From NCBI RefSeq assembly GCF_037974355.1, contig NZ_CP150235.1, positions 1,488,001 to 1,552,000 on the forward strand: DNA of 64,000 nucleotides, given 5' to 3'. The notes beneath the pieces were generated by a model. That model made no database searches, was not told where the DNA came from, and saw nothing but the letters and a program-made list of their open reading frames with translations. The position numbers and the translations under genes were made by a program. Origin of the DNA: Paenibacillus sp. FSL R5-0517. Lineage in GTDB: Bacteria > Bacillota > Bacilli > Paenibacillales > Paenibacillaceae. This document shows positions 16,126 to 24,874 of the stretch, piece by piece; the stretch's first letter is position 1; each line of letters starts with the position of its first letter.

Positions 16126-17177
16126 ACGAACTCAATGAAAAAATAAATTCTGCACCATCCTACATTTTGGCGGTGGAGACAAGCTGTGATGAAACATCGG
16201 TAGCTGTAGTCAAGGACGGACGGGAAGTGCTGTCCAATCTGATCTCAAGTCAGATCGAGACGCATAAGGCATTTGGTGGTGTGGTCCCTGAAGTCGCTTC
16301 ACGCAAACACGTGGAAGTCATTACGTTGATGCTGGAACAGGCGATCGAACAATCCGGCATTCGTCCGCGTGATCTGAGTGCAATTGCCGTGACGCAAGGC
16401 CCGGGACTCGTTGGGGCATTGCTGGTCGGAATCGTTGCGGCCAAAACGCTGGCGATGGCACTCGGCAAACCGCTCATTGGCACACACCATATTGCTGGGC
16501 ATATTTATGCCAACCGACTTACCCATGAACTGCAATACCCGGCGATGGCACTGGTCGTATCGGGTGGACATACAGAACTTGTGCATATGGAATCTGAAGG
16601 CAAGTTCAAGTTGATTGGTCGTACGCGAGATGATGCCGTCGGCGAAGCCTATGACAAAGTAGCACGTGCATTGGGCTGTCCTTATCCGGGAGGTCCGCAT
16701 GTGGACCGGATGGCGTCTGAAGCGGAGGATGTGGTACCACTACCAAGGGTATGGCTGGAAGCAGGTTCATATGATTTCAGTCTCAGTGGTCTGAAGTCTG
16801 CTGTACTGAATGCGCTGAATCAGGCTAAAATGCGCGGAGAAACCTTGGAGCCATCTGCCGTTGCACGTGGCTTCCAGGAAGCTGTCGTAGAAGTCCTGGT
16901 GGAGAAAGCAGTAAGAGCCGTTCGTGAGTATGGTTCAAAACAATTGCTGTTGTGTGGTGGTGTTGCCGCTAACCGGGGATTGCGCTTTGCATTAAAGGAG
17001 CGATGCACGAAGGAAGGGCTTGAGCTGTTAATCCCGCCAATGGAATATTGTACGGATAACGCGGCCATGATCGGAGCGGCTGCATATCTGAAATGGCAGC
17101 GGGGAGAAATCTCTGAATTTGATGCCAAAGCTGACCCGGGGCTTTCCCTGGAGGCATGGTCCGTTCAGTCCTTATAG
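16122..17177 (+). CDS. tsaD: tRNA N6-adenosine threonylcarbamoyltransferase TsaD
   Basis: A 351-residue metalloenzyme that transfers threonylcarbamoyl to A37 of tRNA. The family signature VETSCDETSVAVV is near the N-terminus. The metal-binding HxxxH is in THHIAGHIYA, and later come VVSGGHTEL, GEAYDKVARALG and LLCGGVAANRGLR. ATG 16122 overlaps the rimI TGA; GGAAGG lies somewhat far upstream, so coupling probably matters. A longer in-frame start at 16062 would run through rimI and is not supported. Confidence 0.95.
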   Translation: MNELNEKINSAPSYILAVETSCDETSVAVVKDGREVLSNLISSQIETHKAFGGVVPEVASRKHVEVITLMLEQAIEQSGIRPRDLSAIAVTQGPGLVGALLVGIVAAKTLAMALGKPLIGTHHIAGHIYANRLTHELQYPAMALVVSGGHTELVHMESEGKFKLIGRTRDDAVGEAYDKVARALGCPYPGGPHVDRMASEAEDVVPLPRVWLEAGSYDFSLSGLKSAVLNALNQAKMRGETLEPSAVARGFQEAVVEVLVEKAVRAVREYGSKQLLLCGGVAANRGLRFALKERCTKEGLELLIPPMEYCTDNAAMIGAAAYLKWQRGEISEFDAKADPGLSLEAWSVQSL

Positions 17178-17394
17178 AGGTTGTTCAAAAAGCCTGATTT
17201 TGATTACGAAGGATGCCTAGCGGCATCATCAGCATCGAATATGGAATTCAGCCGAAATAAGGGGGAGGCTTACGAAGGTTGTTTCCTTCGGAAACATTGT
17301 AGTTGCTCACGTAGTTTTGACTACGCTCCGCTACTCCATTTCTAGCTTCATCCCATCTTTCGGTACTGAAAACCTATCTTTTTGAACACGCACT
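17177..17394 (+). repeat. 218-bp MITE-like intergenic repeat, copy B
   Basis: Same element and orientation as at 15371-15588, with scattered substitutions and compensating one-base indels. It starts at the tsaD stop codon and ends about 35 nt before the T-box promoter. Confidence 0.8.
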
Positions 17395-17430
17395 TATAGT
17401 TTATATAAACAGGCCGTTTGAGATTAAGAG

Positions 17431-17460
17431 TTGACAGCCTGCATGTGAAGAATGTATATT
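17431..17460 (+). promoter_or_regulatory. Strong promoter of the leuA T-box leader
   Basis: A perfect TTGACA (17431-17436), an 18-nt spacer and TATATT (17455-17460). Confidence 0.75.
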
Positions 17461-17506
17461 AGTTACAAATTTAAACAGGAAGTTATTTTCCTGAATGGAT
17501 AAACGC

Positions 17507-17887
17507 GATGAACAGGAACAGTAAGGTCAATTCCCGGTTTAGAGAGCTGCGGGTTGGTGCAACGCAGTCGAAGGAAACCTGAAACTCACCTGGAAGCGGA
17601 ACGATGGAACACGGTGACTCCCCGGGAGAATCCGAAGGCCGATTATTGGCCCAAAGTACATGGTTACGGGTTGCCTCCGTGAATGGGCCGTTGTCGGAAG
17701 GACTGTTATTACAAGGATTGCCGACAATAACTGAGGGGGCTTTCAGGCTGCTTCAAGTGATCCGGAGGTGCGAAAGCATCTAGGGGTTCTCTTGAATGAA
17801 CAGGAAGGAAGTCAACAAGAGTGGTACCGCGAAGGTGAACAGCCTGTCGTCTCTTGCATTATTGCATGAGGTGGCAGGCTTTTTTTG
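17507..17887 (+). ncRNA. T-box riboswitch 1 (leucine specifier)
   Basis: A tRNA-sensing leader. AGAGAGCTGCGGGTTGGTGC (Stem I) is near 17541. The probable specifier codon is CTC (Leu) at 17585-17587, within GAAACTCACC. The antiterminator T-box core AAGAGTGGTACCGCG is near 17817-17831, where TGGT would pair with the tRNA acceptor end (discriminator A, as in tRNA-Leu). The terminator pairs AGCCTG with CAGGCT and ends in a T run. Uncharged tRNA-Leu should allow readthrough. Confidence 0.88.
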
Positions 17888-17932
17888 ATTTTTAAAATAA
17901 GGATGAATGAAGTTAGGTCATAGGTTAAATGT

Positions 17933-18285
17933 GATGAACGGGAGCAGTAGAATGATAAAGCGCTCAGAGAGCTGCGGGATGGTGCGACGCAGTGGCTTGA
18001 GTCATTCGAATCTCGCCCGGGAACGGAGTTGTGGAAGCATGGGGACGATATCAATCGCCCCGTTGTCCTAATGGTCAGCGACATGTGTTACACAGCAACG
18101 GTTAACCTCCGTTATAGGGTGTTTCTCCGAATTCCAGTGATGTCGTACGTGCACACACATCCAACGGATTTCGGAGACGACGAGGTGGATGGAGTCCGGC
18201 GTAAGTCTGGCCCATCAAGCAAGAGTGGTACCGCGGAGGGGAGAACAACCCGCCGTCTCTTATATGAGATGGCGGGTTATTTGTG
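17933..18285 (+). ncRNA. T-box riboswitch 2 (leucine specifier), in tandem
   Basis: A second complete T-box directly after the first. AGAGAGCTGCGGGATGGTGC lies near 17967, with a probable CTC specifier at 18012-18014 in the same context (GAATCTCGCCCGG). The core AAGAGTGGTACCGCGGAGGG is at 18221-18240. The terminator is AACCCGCC/GGCGGGTT (18247-18278) with a weaker T tract than in copy 1. Two leucine-sensing elements in series should sharpen control of leuA. Confidence 0.88.
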
Positions 18286-18617
18286 TTTGCTGCCGGCAGC
18301 AGGGTGGGCGTGGGATAAACCATATGGAGATTGAAAAGGGAGAAAGACAGGGTGTAAGTCGACGTACAACCTGTCACAAGCAAGTAGGCTATTTAACAAA
18401 CGAGCAATGAATATGGAACATCGAGTAAATGAACATGAAATATCAAGTATAGGCACTAAATATGCAATAGGCTCTAATGATTACCAAGGACTAAGCTACT
18501 AACGACATACGCATTTACAAACAAAATATATAACAACATTGATGGCGATCAGCGGGTGTTCTATGGCTCGTGGATCGTAACAAAAATGAATATAAAATTT
18601 GATGGAGGTTGATGAAT
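18286..18617. other. Leader between T-box 2 and leuA
   Basis: About 330 nt without a gene. The one clear element is a near-perfect inverted repeat, ACAGGGTGTA (18347-18356) with TACAACCTGT (18365-18374), lacking a T run. The rest is A/T-rich with no recognised motif. Confidence 0.4.
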
Positions 18618-20174
18618 ATGACAACGATTAATAACAAACGTATGATTGAGATTTTTGATACAACGCTGCGCGATGGAGAACAGGCCCCGGGAGCGAGTCT
18701 GCAACCCGAGCAAAAGATCGAACTGGCACACCAACTGGCATCTCTGGGGATTGACGTCATTGAGCCTGGATTCCCGATCTCCAGTCCAGGTGAGTTCGCG
18801 GCGGTTCAGGCGATTTCGAGACAGTTGCAGAACGTGGAGATTTGTGGATTCGCGCGTGCGGTCAAAGGTGATATTGATGCAGCCGTTCAGGCAACAGCAG
18901 ATGCAGCACGGCGCCGAATTCACCTGTTTATCTCTTCCTCGGATATTCATATAGAGCATCAGCTGCGCCGTCCGCGTAGTGAAGTGGTGGCTACCGCTCG
19001 TGAGATGGTATCTTATGCGCGTCAGTTCACGGACATCGTAGAGTTCACTGCTATGGATGCGGCTCGTACCAAGATGGACGATCTGATTGAAATGGTTGAA
19101 GTCGCTATTGAAGCTGGAGCGAGTATTATCAACCTGCCGGATACCGTTGGTTATGCTCTGCCACATGAGTATGGCGAGATGTTCCGCCGGGTACGTGAGG
19201 GTGCAAGAGGAGGCGATCAGGTTCGCTATAGTGCACACTGTCACAATGATCTGGGCCTGGCTGTAGCGAATAGTTTGGCCGCGATTGCCAATGGGGCTTC
19301 CCAGATTGAAGTGACGATCAATGGTATCGGAGAACGGACGGGGAACTGTGCACTGGAAGAACTGATTATGGCTCTGGAGACCCGGGGAGATGCAATTGGT
19401 GCAACGACCAACATTAAGCTGAACCAGCTGTATGAGACTTCTCGTCAGATTAGCCGTGCCATGCACTTCCCGATTGCATACAACAAACCGGTGGTGGGAC
19501 GTAATGCATTCCAGCATGAATCCGGCATCCATCAGGATGGTCTGCTGAAGAATCGGAGCACTTATGAGATTATGGACCCGGAAGCGCTGGGTATCCCTCG
19601 CAGCATGATTATTCTGGGCAAACACTCTGGTCGTCACGCTCTGAAGGATCGGGTTCGCAAATACGGTTTTGAGCCGGATGAGCAACAAATGGAGCAATTG
19701 TATGAGGTGTTCAAAGAAACCGCAGACCAGCAAAAAGTGGTCAGTGACGACCAGTTGCTGCAGATGGTTAGCCAGACCATGAATATTCCTGCACAGGATT
19801 ATGAGCTGGTTGAATTGCAGGTGACGGCGGGCAGCATGACCGATCGAATGGCCGCCGTTCGTATTCGTACAAGTGCTGGAGAACAGTCTTACTCTGCCGT
19901 TGGCGGGGGTCCAGTGGATGCGACCATTCGTGCGATTGGTCAGAGTATTTCGGATGACATTGCTTTTGTTGATATGGAGATGCATGCCTTGAGCGGTGGA
20001 GAGGGTGCAAGTGCGGAGGCTGTAGTTACCGTGGAGCGTGCAGGACGTGAGTTCCGGGGAACGGCAACACATAATGATATCGTCATGGCTGCCGGTTTGG
20101 CTTATGTGGCGGCTTGCAATGCTGCTGGGCTGAAGGCGGAGCCTTCCGAACATCATGAACAAGCACATGCGTAG
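18618..20174 (+). CDS. leuA: 2-isopropylmalate synthase
   Basis: A 518-residue enzyme that condenses acetyl-CoA with 2-ketoisovalerate, the first committed step of leucine synthesis. FDTTLRDGEQAPGASL is the DRE-TIM metallolyase signature. The metal-binding HCHNDLGLAVANS, NGIGERTGNCALEE and GKHSGRHALKDR follow, and the last about 130 residues form the regulatory LeuA_C domain. GGAGGT at 18604 fits ATG 18618 best; nearer TTG/ATG codons overlap it. The tandem leucine T-boxes upstream support leuA over citramalate or homocitrate synthase. The usual leuB/leuC/leuD partners are absent from the window. Confidence 0.95.
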   Translation: MTTINNKRMIEIFDTTLRDGEQAPGASLQPEQKIELAHQLASLGIDVIEPGFPISSPGEFAAVQAISRQLQNVEICGFARAVKGDIDAAVQATADAARRRIHLFISSSDIHIEHQLRRPRSEVVATAREMVSYARQFTDIVEFTAMDAARTKMDDLIEMVEVAIEAGASIINLPDTVGYALPHEYGEMFRRVREGARGGDQVRYSAHCHNDLGLAVANSLAAIANGASQIEVTINGIGERTGNCALEELIMALETRGDAIGATTNIKLNQLYETSRQISRAMHFPIAYNKPVVGRNAFQHESGIHQDGLLKNRSTYEIMDPEALGIPRSMIILGKHSGRHALKDRVRKYGFEPDEQQMEQLYEVFKETADQQKVVSDDQLLQMVSQTMNIPAQDYELVELQVTAGSMTDRMAAVRIRTSAGEQSYSAVGGGPVDATIRAIGQSISDDIAFVDMEMHALSGGEGASAEAVVTVERAGREFRGTATHNDIVMAAGLAYVAACNAAGLKAEPSEHHEQAHA

Positions 20175-20262
20175 ATCATCTGGGTCAGATCGTATGTGCA
20201 GCAGGTATAGTACTCATCGCGATTCGATTTGATCTACATTGCATCATGTGAGTAAACAACGG

Positions 20263-20300
20263 GCAGGCCTTGAACGACAGAGGTCTGCTTTTGTCTTTTT
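20263..20300 (+). terminator. Terminator after leuA
   Basis: GCAGGCCT (20263-20270) pairs with AGGTCTGC (20281-20288, one G-U pair), followed by a T-rich tract. Confidence 0.7.
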
Positions 20301-20352
20301 ATGGAGGAAGTATGAAGAGAGGGAAAGTCTATTTGTCAAGGTGTGACTATAG

Positions 20353-20580
20353 TTATCCACATATCCAGTGAAAATTGTGGGTAACTGGGATAAAGTCAAA
20401 CCAGTGCAGTTTTCGAAACGAAAAGGGTTTAGGGGATAGAACGACTCCTTACTATCCACAAAGTTGTGGATAACGTGGATAACTTGGTGGATAAATATGG
20501 TTTTTGTGTGTAAAAGGCTATTCTACCGCTGTATAATTAAGGTTATTAATGTGCTTGCTATCTTGCTTTGCTGTGGATAA
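20353..20580. promoter_or_regulatory. Cluster of seven DnaA boxes
   Basis: Perfect TTATCCACA boxes lie at 20353-20361 (plus), 20465-20473 (minus) and 20572-20580 (minus). One-mismatch boxes lie at 20376-20384 (minus), 20452-20460 (plus), 20474-20482 (minus) and 20486-20494 (minus). Three are packed into 30 bp. A TATAAT lies at 20532-20537, but no convincing -35 or gene goes with it. No dnaA, dnaN or other replication-origin gene is near. This could be a DnaA-titrating or DnaA-regulated site. Confidence 0.7.
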
Positions 20581-20658
20581 GTATGAAAGATGGGCGTATA
20601 AAAATATTTCTCCTCATTCGAGTGAATTTGACAAAATCCAAAACAAGTCACCCCAACT

Positions 20659-20692
20659 TAAACAAAAAGCTGATCCCAGTAAGGAATCAGCC
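20659..20692 (-). terminator. Terminator of the ABC-F gene
   Basis: On the minus strand GCTGATTCC pairs with GGGATCAGC (one internal mismatch), then TTTTTGTTT. Confidence 0.75.
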
Positions 20693-20745
20693 GAGGTACA
20701 ACTATATTTGTAAGGACTTGTTCAAGCCATGTTTCTCAATTTGGG

Positions 20746-22704
20746 CTATTCCATAGCTAGTTCTTCCCACTCCTCATACGCCTTGGTGAGCTCTGCTTTG
20801 CGCTCCTCCGATTGTTGCTGGAGTTCTTGCAGCTTCATATAATCCTGGTAGATTTCAGGCAGAGCCATCTGCTCCTCAAGCTCTGTAATTTTCGTTTCCA
20901 GTTCCGCGATCTGTTGTTCCAGAGCTTCCTGCTTGCGTTGCCGGTTACGTTCTTCACGCTTTGCTTGTTTTTCCGCTTCGAACGAAGCCGCTCCAGATTT
21001 TTCGGTTGTTGCTGTACTCGGATCGGATTTGGAAGAGTTCTTGGATGAAGCTTGACGTGCCTCAGCAGCTTCGCGTGCGATGTCCTCAAGCTCCTGTTTC
21101 TTCTCCACATAATCATCATAATTTCCGAGATAGTGTTCTGTTCCACCTGGATGAAGCTCGACAATGCGCTCGGCCATTTTGTTGAGGAAGTATCGGTCAT
21201 GGGAAATGAACAGCAGGGTACCTTCATAATCCATTAACGCCGCTTCCAGCACCTCTTTGGCAAACAGGTCGAGATGGTTCGTAGGCTCATCCAGAATGAG
21301 CATATTGGCTTCCTTCAGCATCAGCTTGGATAGAGAGACACGTGCTTTCTCGCCGCCGCTGAGGGAAGAGATTTTCTTGAGCACATCGTCACCGCTGAAC
21401 AAAAAATTCCCGAGTACGGTACGAATACGTGCTTCTTCCATCCCCGGATAGGCACTCCACAGTTCTTCCAGAACCGTGTTGGACGGATTGAGCCCCGTCT
21501 GTTCCTGATCATAATAGCCAATCTGGACTTTCGTTCCCCATTGGATATCCCCGGATACCGGACGTAAACTTCCGGTGAGACACTTCAGCATGGTGGATTT
21601 GCCGATACCGTTTGGACCGATCAGAGCAACGGTTTCCCCGCGCCGCAGATCAAAGGATACATTGCGGAACAATGGAGAAGCCTCGTCATAAGCGACAGAC
21701 AGTTGATCCACACGAAGCACTTCTTTGCCAGACATCACGGCTGTTTCGAAGGAAAAATGAGCTTTTTTCAAATCTCCCATCGGCTTATCTAGGCGCTCCA
21801 TTTTTTCGAGGGCCTTCCGGCGACTTTGAGCCCGTTTGGTCGTCGATGCACGTACAATATTTTTCTGGACAAAATCTTCCATCTTCGAGATTTCACCCTG
21901 TTGTTTCTCATATTGCTTCATCTGCGTCTCATATTCGGCAGCCTTGAGTTCCATATAACGGCTATAATTGCCCGTATATTTTTTGGAGCGATGCCGTTCG
22001 ATCTCTACGATGGTCGTTACGAGCCGATCGAGGAAGTACCGGTCATGGGATACCACGAGCAATGCGCCTGAATAACCTCTCAGATAATCTTCCAACCAGG
22101 TGAGGGTTGCGATATCGAGATAGTTGGTAGGCTCGTCCAGCATGAGCAGATCGGGTGCCTGAAGCAAAATGCGAGCAAGTGCAAGGCGTGTCTTCTGCCC
22201 GCCGCTCAGCGTAGCAATGGGGGTGTCCGGCGAAAATTCCCCGAATCCCATCCCGTGCAATACGCTGCGAATGCGGGTTTCCATCTCATAACCGCCATGG
22301 TCCTTGAACCAGTCGGAGCGTTTCGCATAACGTTCCAGCAGGTCCGCGTACTTTTTCTCGTCTTCCATCTGGGCAGGGTCGGCAATATCGCGCTCCATCT
22401 GACGCAAATCGGCTTCAGCCTGTGTCAGGTGAGCGAACACGTTCATCATTTCTTCCCAGATGGTGCGATCGGATTGCAGCCCGCTATTCTGAGCCAGGTA
22501 ACCGAGCGTCGTTTCTTTGGATTTGAAAATCTGTCCCCCGTCATAGGACATTTCACCAGCTACAATTTTGAGCAAAGTGGATTTTCCTGCACCGTTTACA
22601 CCAACGAGGCCGATGCGCTCGCGTTCTAATATTTGTAAGTTCACGCCGTCCAGGATTGGATCGACACCAAAACGTTTGATAATTCCGGATACTTGCAGCA
22701 GCAT
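20746..22704 (-). CDS. ABC-F family ATPase (YdiF type)
   Basis: A 652-residue soluble protein with two ABC ATPase cassettes and no membrane segments, the ABC-F class acting on the ribosome. Cassette 1 has GVNGAGKST and LSGGQKTRLALA; cassette 2 has GPNGIGKST and LSGGEKARVSLS. Between them is the basic ABC_tran_Xtn linker, and the last about 110 residues are a charged coiled coil. The start is ATG 22704 with GGAGG upstream. Its position among t6A, moa and tat genes matches B. subtilis ydiF. Whether it relieves translation stalls or gives antibiotic protection is unknown. Confidence 0.9.
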   Translation of the reverse strand: MLLQVSGIIKRFGVDPILDGVNLQILERERIGLVGVNGAGKSTLLKIVAGEMSYDGGQIFKSKETTLGYLAQNSGLQSDRTIWEEMMNVFAHLTQAEADLRQMERDIADPAQMEDEKKYADLLERYAKRSDWFKDHGGYEMETRIRSVLHGMGFGEFSPDTPIATLSGGQKTRLALARILLQAPDLLMLDEPTNYLDIATLTWLEDYLRGYSGALLVVSHDRYFLDRLVTTIVEIERHRSKKYTGNYSRYMELKAAEYETQMKQYEKQQGEISKMEDFVQKNIVRASTTKRAQSRRKALEKMERLDKPMGDLKKAHFSFETAVMSGKEVLRVDQLSVAYDEASPLFRNVSFDLRRGETVALIGPNGIGKSTMLKCLTGSLRPVSGDIQWGTKVQIGYYDQEQTGLNPSNTVLEELWSAYPGMEEARIRTVLGNFLFSGDDVLKKISSLSGGEKARVSLSKLMLKEANMLILDEPTNHLDLFAKEVLEAALMDYEGTLLFISHDRYFLNKMAERIVELHPGGTEHYLGNYDDYVEKKQELEDIAREAAEARQASSKNSSKSDPSTATTEKSGAASFEAEKQAKREERNRQRKQEALEQQIAELETKITELEEQMALPEIYQDYMKLQELQQQSEERKAELTKAYEEWEELAME

Positions 22705-22984
22705 AAAATTAAGTTCCTCCATAGGTCCAGTTCTTGATATGACAACTATATCCCAGTTTACATGAAATACAGAGCAATTGCACCGATTGGGAACGCATGG
22801 GGCATGTAGTCTTTTTGATCAATCAATGATAAACTGAAAGAAGGCATGTTATTACATGAGGATTTTGCAGAAAATGAATCATTTTAACCTTTTCAACAAG
22901 ATGACAACTGGTCATAACATATAAATTGTTTTTTAATGAGCGCTTTTTTGTACCTTCCCTATCAACAGGAGGTTATTCAAGGAT

Positions 22985-23623
22985 ATGCAGGATCATGCGG
23001 AACTGAAAAGCCAGCTTCGATCCAGACTGAGACAGAGCCGTGATCTGATGGATGCGAGCATGCATCAGCAGGCGATGACTAAGATTAACGTTGGAATGAG
23101 GCGTGAGCTGGATCGCCTTAGACAGGCCAAGAGTAAGGTCATGAACAGACCACTCGTCATATTCAGTTATCTGTCCTATGGAAGCGAAGCATCCACAGCT
23201 TTTCTTTTTCAAGAGGGCTGGAATCATGGAGATGTGATGTATGCACCGAAAGTGTTGGCGAACCCACCTCGAATGGAGCTACGGCGAGTGACCGGAGAAC
23301 GGGATCTGGAGCCAGGCATATGGGGGATACCGGAACCCAAGGATTCCTGTGAAGTTCTCAAGCCTGAAGATTGGCCGGATATCGATCTCGTACTGGTACC
23401 GGGGCTTGGTTATGATCTGCATGGGGGGCGTATTGGTTACGGTGGCGGTTATTATGATCGTTTTGCCGAGACGCTTGCAGCAACATGTGTGATGACGGGC
23501 AAGAAACCTTTGATGGCTGCGATGGTATTGCCGGGTCAGTTACAAGAGGAGATCCCGATGGACCTGCTCGATCTGCGGATGGATCTGTTGATAACAACCG
23601 AAGGTATATTACATATCGAATAA
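22985..23623 (+). CDS. 5-formyltetrahydrofolate cyclo-ligase
   Basis: A 212-residue enzyme that turns 5-formyl-THF into 5,10-methenyl-THF using ATP. The C-terminal signature VLVPGLGYDLHGGRIGYGGG continues into YYDRF, and LKSQLRSRLRQSRD at the N-terminus is also typical. B. subtilis YqgN is the counterpart. AGGAGG lies 12 nt before ATG 22985. The moaC TTG start follows after 15 nt, so folate and molybdopterin genes appear joined in one operon; the functional link is not evident. Confidence 0.9.
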   Translation: MQDHAELKSQLRSRLRQSRDLMDASMHQQAMTKINVGMRRELDRLRQAKSKVMNRPLVIFSYLSYGSEASTAFLFQEGWNHGDVMYAPKVLANPPRMELRRVTGERDLEPGIWGIPEPKDSCEVLKPEDWPDIDLVLVPGLGYDLHGGRIGYGGGYYDRFAETLAATCVMTGKKPLMAAMVLPGQLQEEIPMDLLDLRMDLLITTEGILHIE

Positions 23624-23638
23624 AGGGTTGTGATGTGA

Positions 23639-24142
23639 TTGAGTTCAGAAGTGAACAACGGCCAGGCTTCGGGTGGAAAACTGACCCATTTTAATGAACA
23701 GGGGCGGGCCCGGATGGTTGATATTTCGGGTAAGGAAATTACCGTGCGTACGGCTGTGGCCGTAACCAAGGTGACGATGAATCCAGATACATTGGAAGCG
23801 ATTCGGGAGGGCCGAATCGGCAAAGGTGATGTTCTGGCTGTGGCTCAGATTGCCGGGATTCAAGGCGCGAAGAAAACGTCGGACTGGATTCCGATGTGCC
23901 ATCCGCTGGCACTGACGGGTGTGGATATTCGTTTTCATGATAACGGAGTGGATGAATTACACATTGAAGTTACTGTCAAAACCGAAGGTAAGACGGGTGT
24001 TGAGATGGAGGCGCTCACGGCTGCCTCGGCTGCAGCACTGACGGTCTATGACATGTGCAAGGCCATGCAAAAAGATATGATTATCGGTCCAACCATGCTG
24101 AATTCCAAGAGTGGTGGCAAAAACGGTGATTACAGCCGATAG
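23639..24142 (+). CDS. moaC: Cyclic pyranopterin monophosphate synthase MoaC
   Basis: A 167-residue enzyme that, after MoaA, makes cyclic pyranopterin monophosphate in molybdenum-cofactor synthesis. [27 protein letters not shown] (conserved active-site region), [20 protein letters not shown] and MCKAMQKDM are diagnostic. The start is TTG 23639 with AAAGGG ten nt upstream; no better ATG exists. It sits between the cyclo-ligase and moaB; moaA and moeA are not in the window. Confidence 0.95.
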   Translation: MSSEVNNGQASGGKLTHFNEQGRARMVDISGKEITVRTAVAVTKVTMNPDTLEAIREGRIGKGDVLAVAQIAGIQGAKKTSDWIPMCHPLALTGVDIRFHDNGVDELHIEVTVKTEGKTGVEMEALTAASAAALTVYDMCKAMQKDMIIGPTMLNSKSGGKNGDYSR

Positions 24143-24179
24143 ACAATATTTATTTTCATAGAGGAGAAGGGTGATCTTT

Positions 24180-24665
24180 ATGGTGTGGAGAACAGCAATC
24201 CTGACAGCCAGTGACAAAGGAGCCCGCGGGGAACGTGAGGATACGAGTGCACAAGTCATTCGGGAGCTGGTGGAAGAAGAGCTGGGTGGTCAAATCGTGG
24301 AGTACCGTATCGTCCCGGATGAACCCGATGAGATTATCGCGGCTTTGATTGAGATGACGGATTATTTTCACGCCGATCTGGTGCTGACTACCGGTGGAAC
24401 GGAGCTGGCCATTCGTGATATTACTCCAGAAGCGACCCGGCGCGTAATTGAACGGGAAGTTCCAGGGATGGCAGAGGCTATGCGGTACAGTGTAATGAGC
24501 AAAAACCGTTCTGCCATGCTGTTCCGTGGGGTCTGTGGCATTCGTGGTCGCACGCTGATTGTCAATCTCCCAGGTACGCCAAAGGGTGTGCACGAACATC
24601 TGGCTGCCATTATGGATCAGCTTCCGGAAGCGCTGTTGATGGTTACGGGTCAGTTTAAGCAATAA
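24180..24665 (+). CDS. moaB: Molybdenum cofactor biosynthesis protein MoaB/MogA family
   Basis: A 161-residue protein that, in this family, adenylates molybdopterin before molybdate insertion. TASDKGARGEREDTS, LTTGGTELAIRDITPEATR and the C-terminal NLPGTPKGVHEHL match. AGAGGAGAAGGG before ATG 24180 sets the start; GTG 24171 is too close to it. It follows moaC by 37 nt. MoaB and MogA cannot be separated with certainty by sequence alone. Confidence 0.88.
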   Translation: MVWRTAILTASDKGARGEREDTSAQVIRELVEEELGGQIVEYRIVPDEPDEIIAALIEMTDYFHADLVLTTGGTELAIRDITPEATRRVIEREVPGMAEAMRYSVMSKNRSAMLFRGVCGIRGRTLIVNLPGTPKGVHEHLAAIMDQLPEALLMVTGQFKQ

Positions 24666-24757
24666 GCGAGTACAGACTCTCGGGCATGATATCCAATTAC
24701 GCATAAACCATGGTTGGTTAGTAAGGTGATATCTCTTATTTGTGAATATTGCGGGTT

Positions 24758-24785
24758 ATGTAAGTGGTTACATCTGTGGTATGAT
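24758..24785 (+). promoter_or_regulatory. Putative tatA promoter with a palindrome in the spacer
   Basis: TATGAT at 24780-24785 could be the -10. A perfect inverted repeat, ATGTAA-gtgg-TTACAT (24758-24773), lies where the -35 and spacer would be; no good -35 hexamer is visible. It may be an operator. Confidence 0.35.
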
Positions 24786-24874
24786 GGGCTTAAATTAAGA
24801 ACGACGCAGAAGACATCTATGAACATCTGGCCGAATATGCGCATCTTTGAAGCTTGAGACGAGGAGGAATATCA

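Noticed and set aside
13163..17394. The repeated 218-bp sequence as a CRISPR or rRNA/tRNA-derived array
   Set aside because: Only three dispersed copies, no short regular repeats or spacers, and no tRNA or rRNA features.
18561..20168. 535-codon open frame on the minus strand opposite leuA
   Set aside because: It mirrors leuA codons, is rich in His/Cys/Arg runs without domain sense, and has no ribosome site.
20353..20580. DnaA cluster as the chromosomal origin
   Set aside because: No dnaA, dnaN, rpmH or similar genes and no obvious DNA-unwinding AT block with the cluster, so oriC is not claimed.
20568..20756. 62-codon frame downstream of the DnaA boxes
   Set aside because: No ribosome site, overlaps the terminator and end of the ABC-F gene, and unlike any protein.
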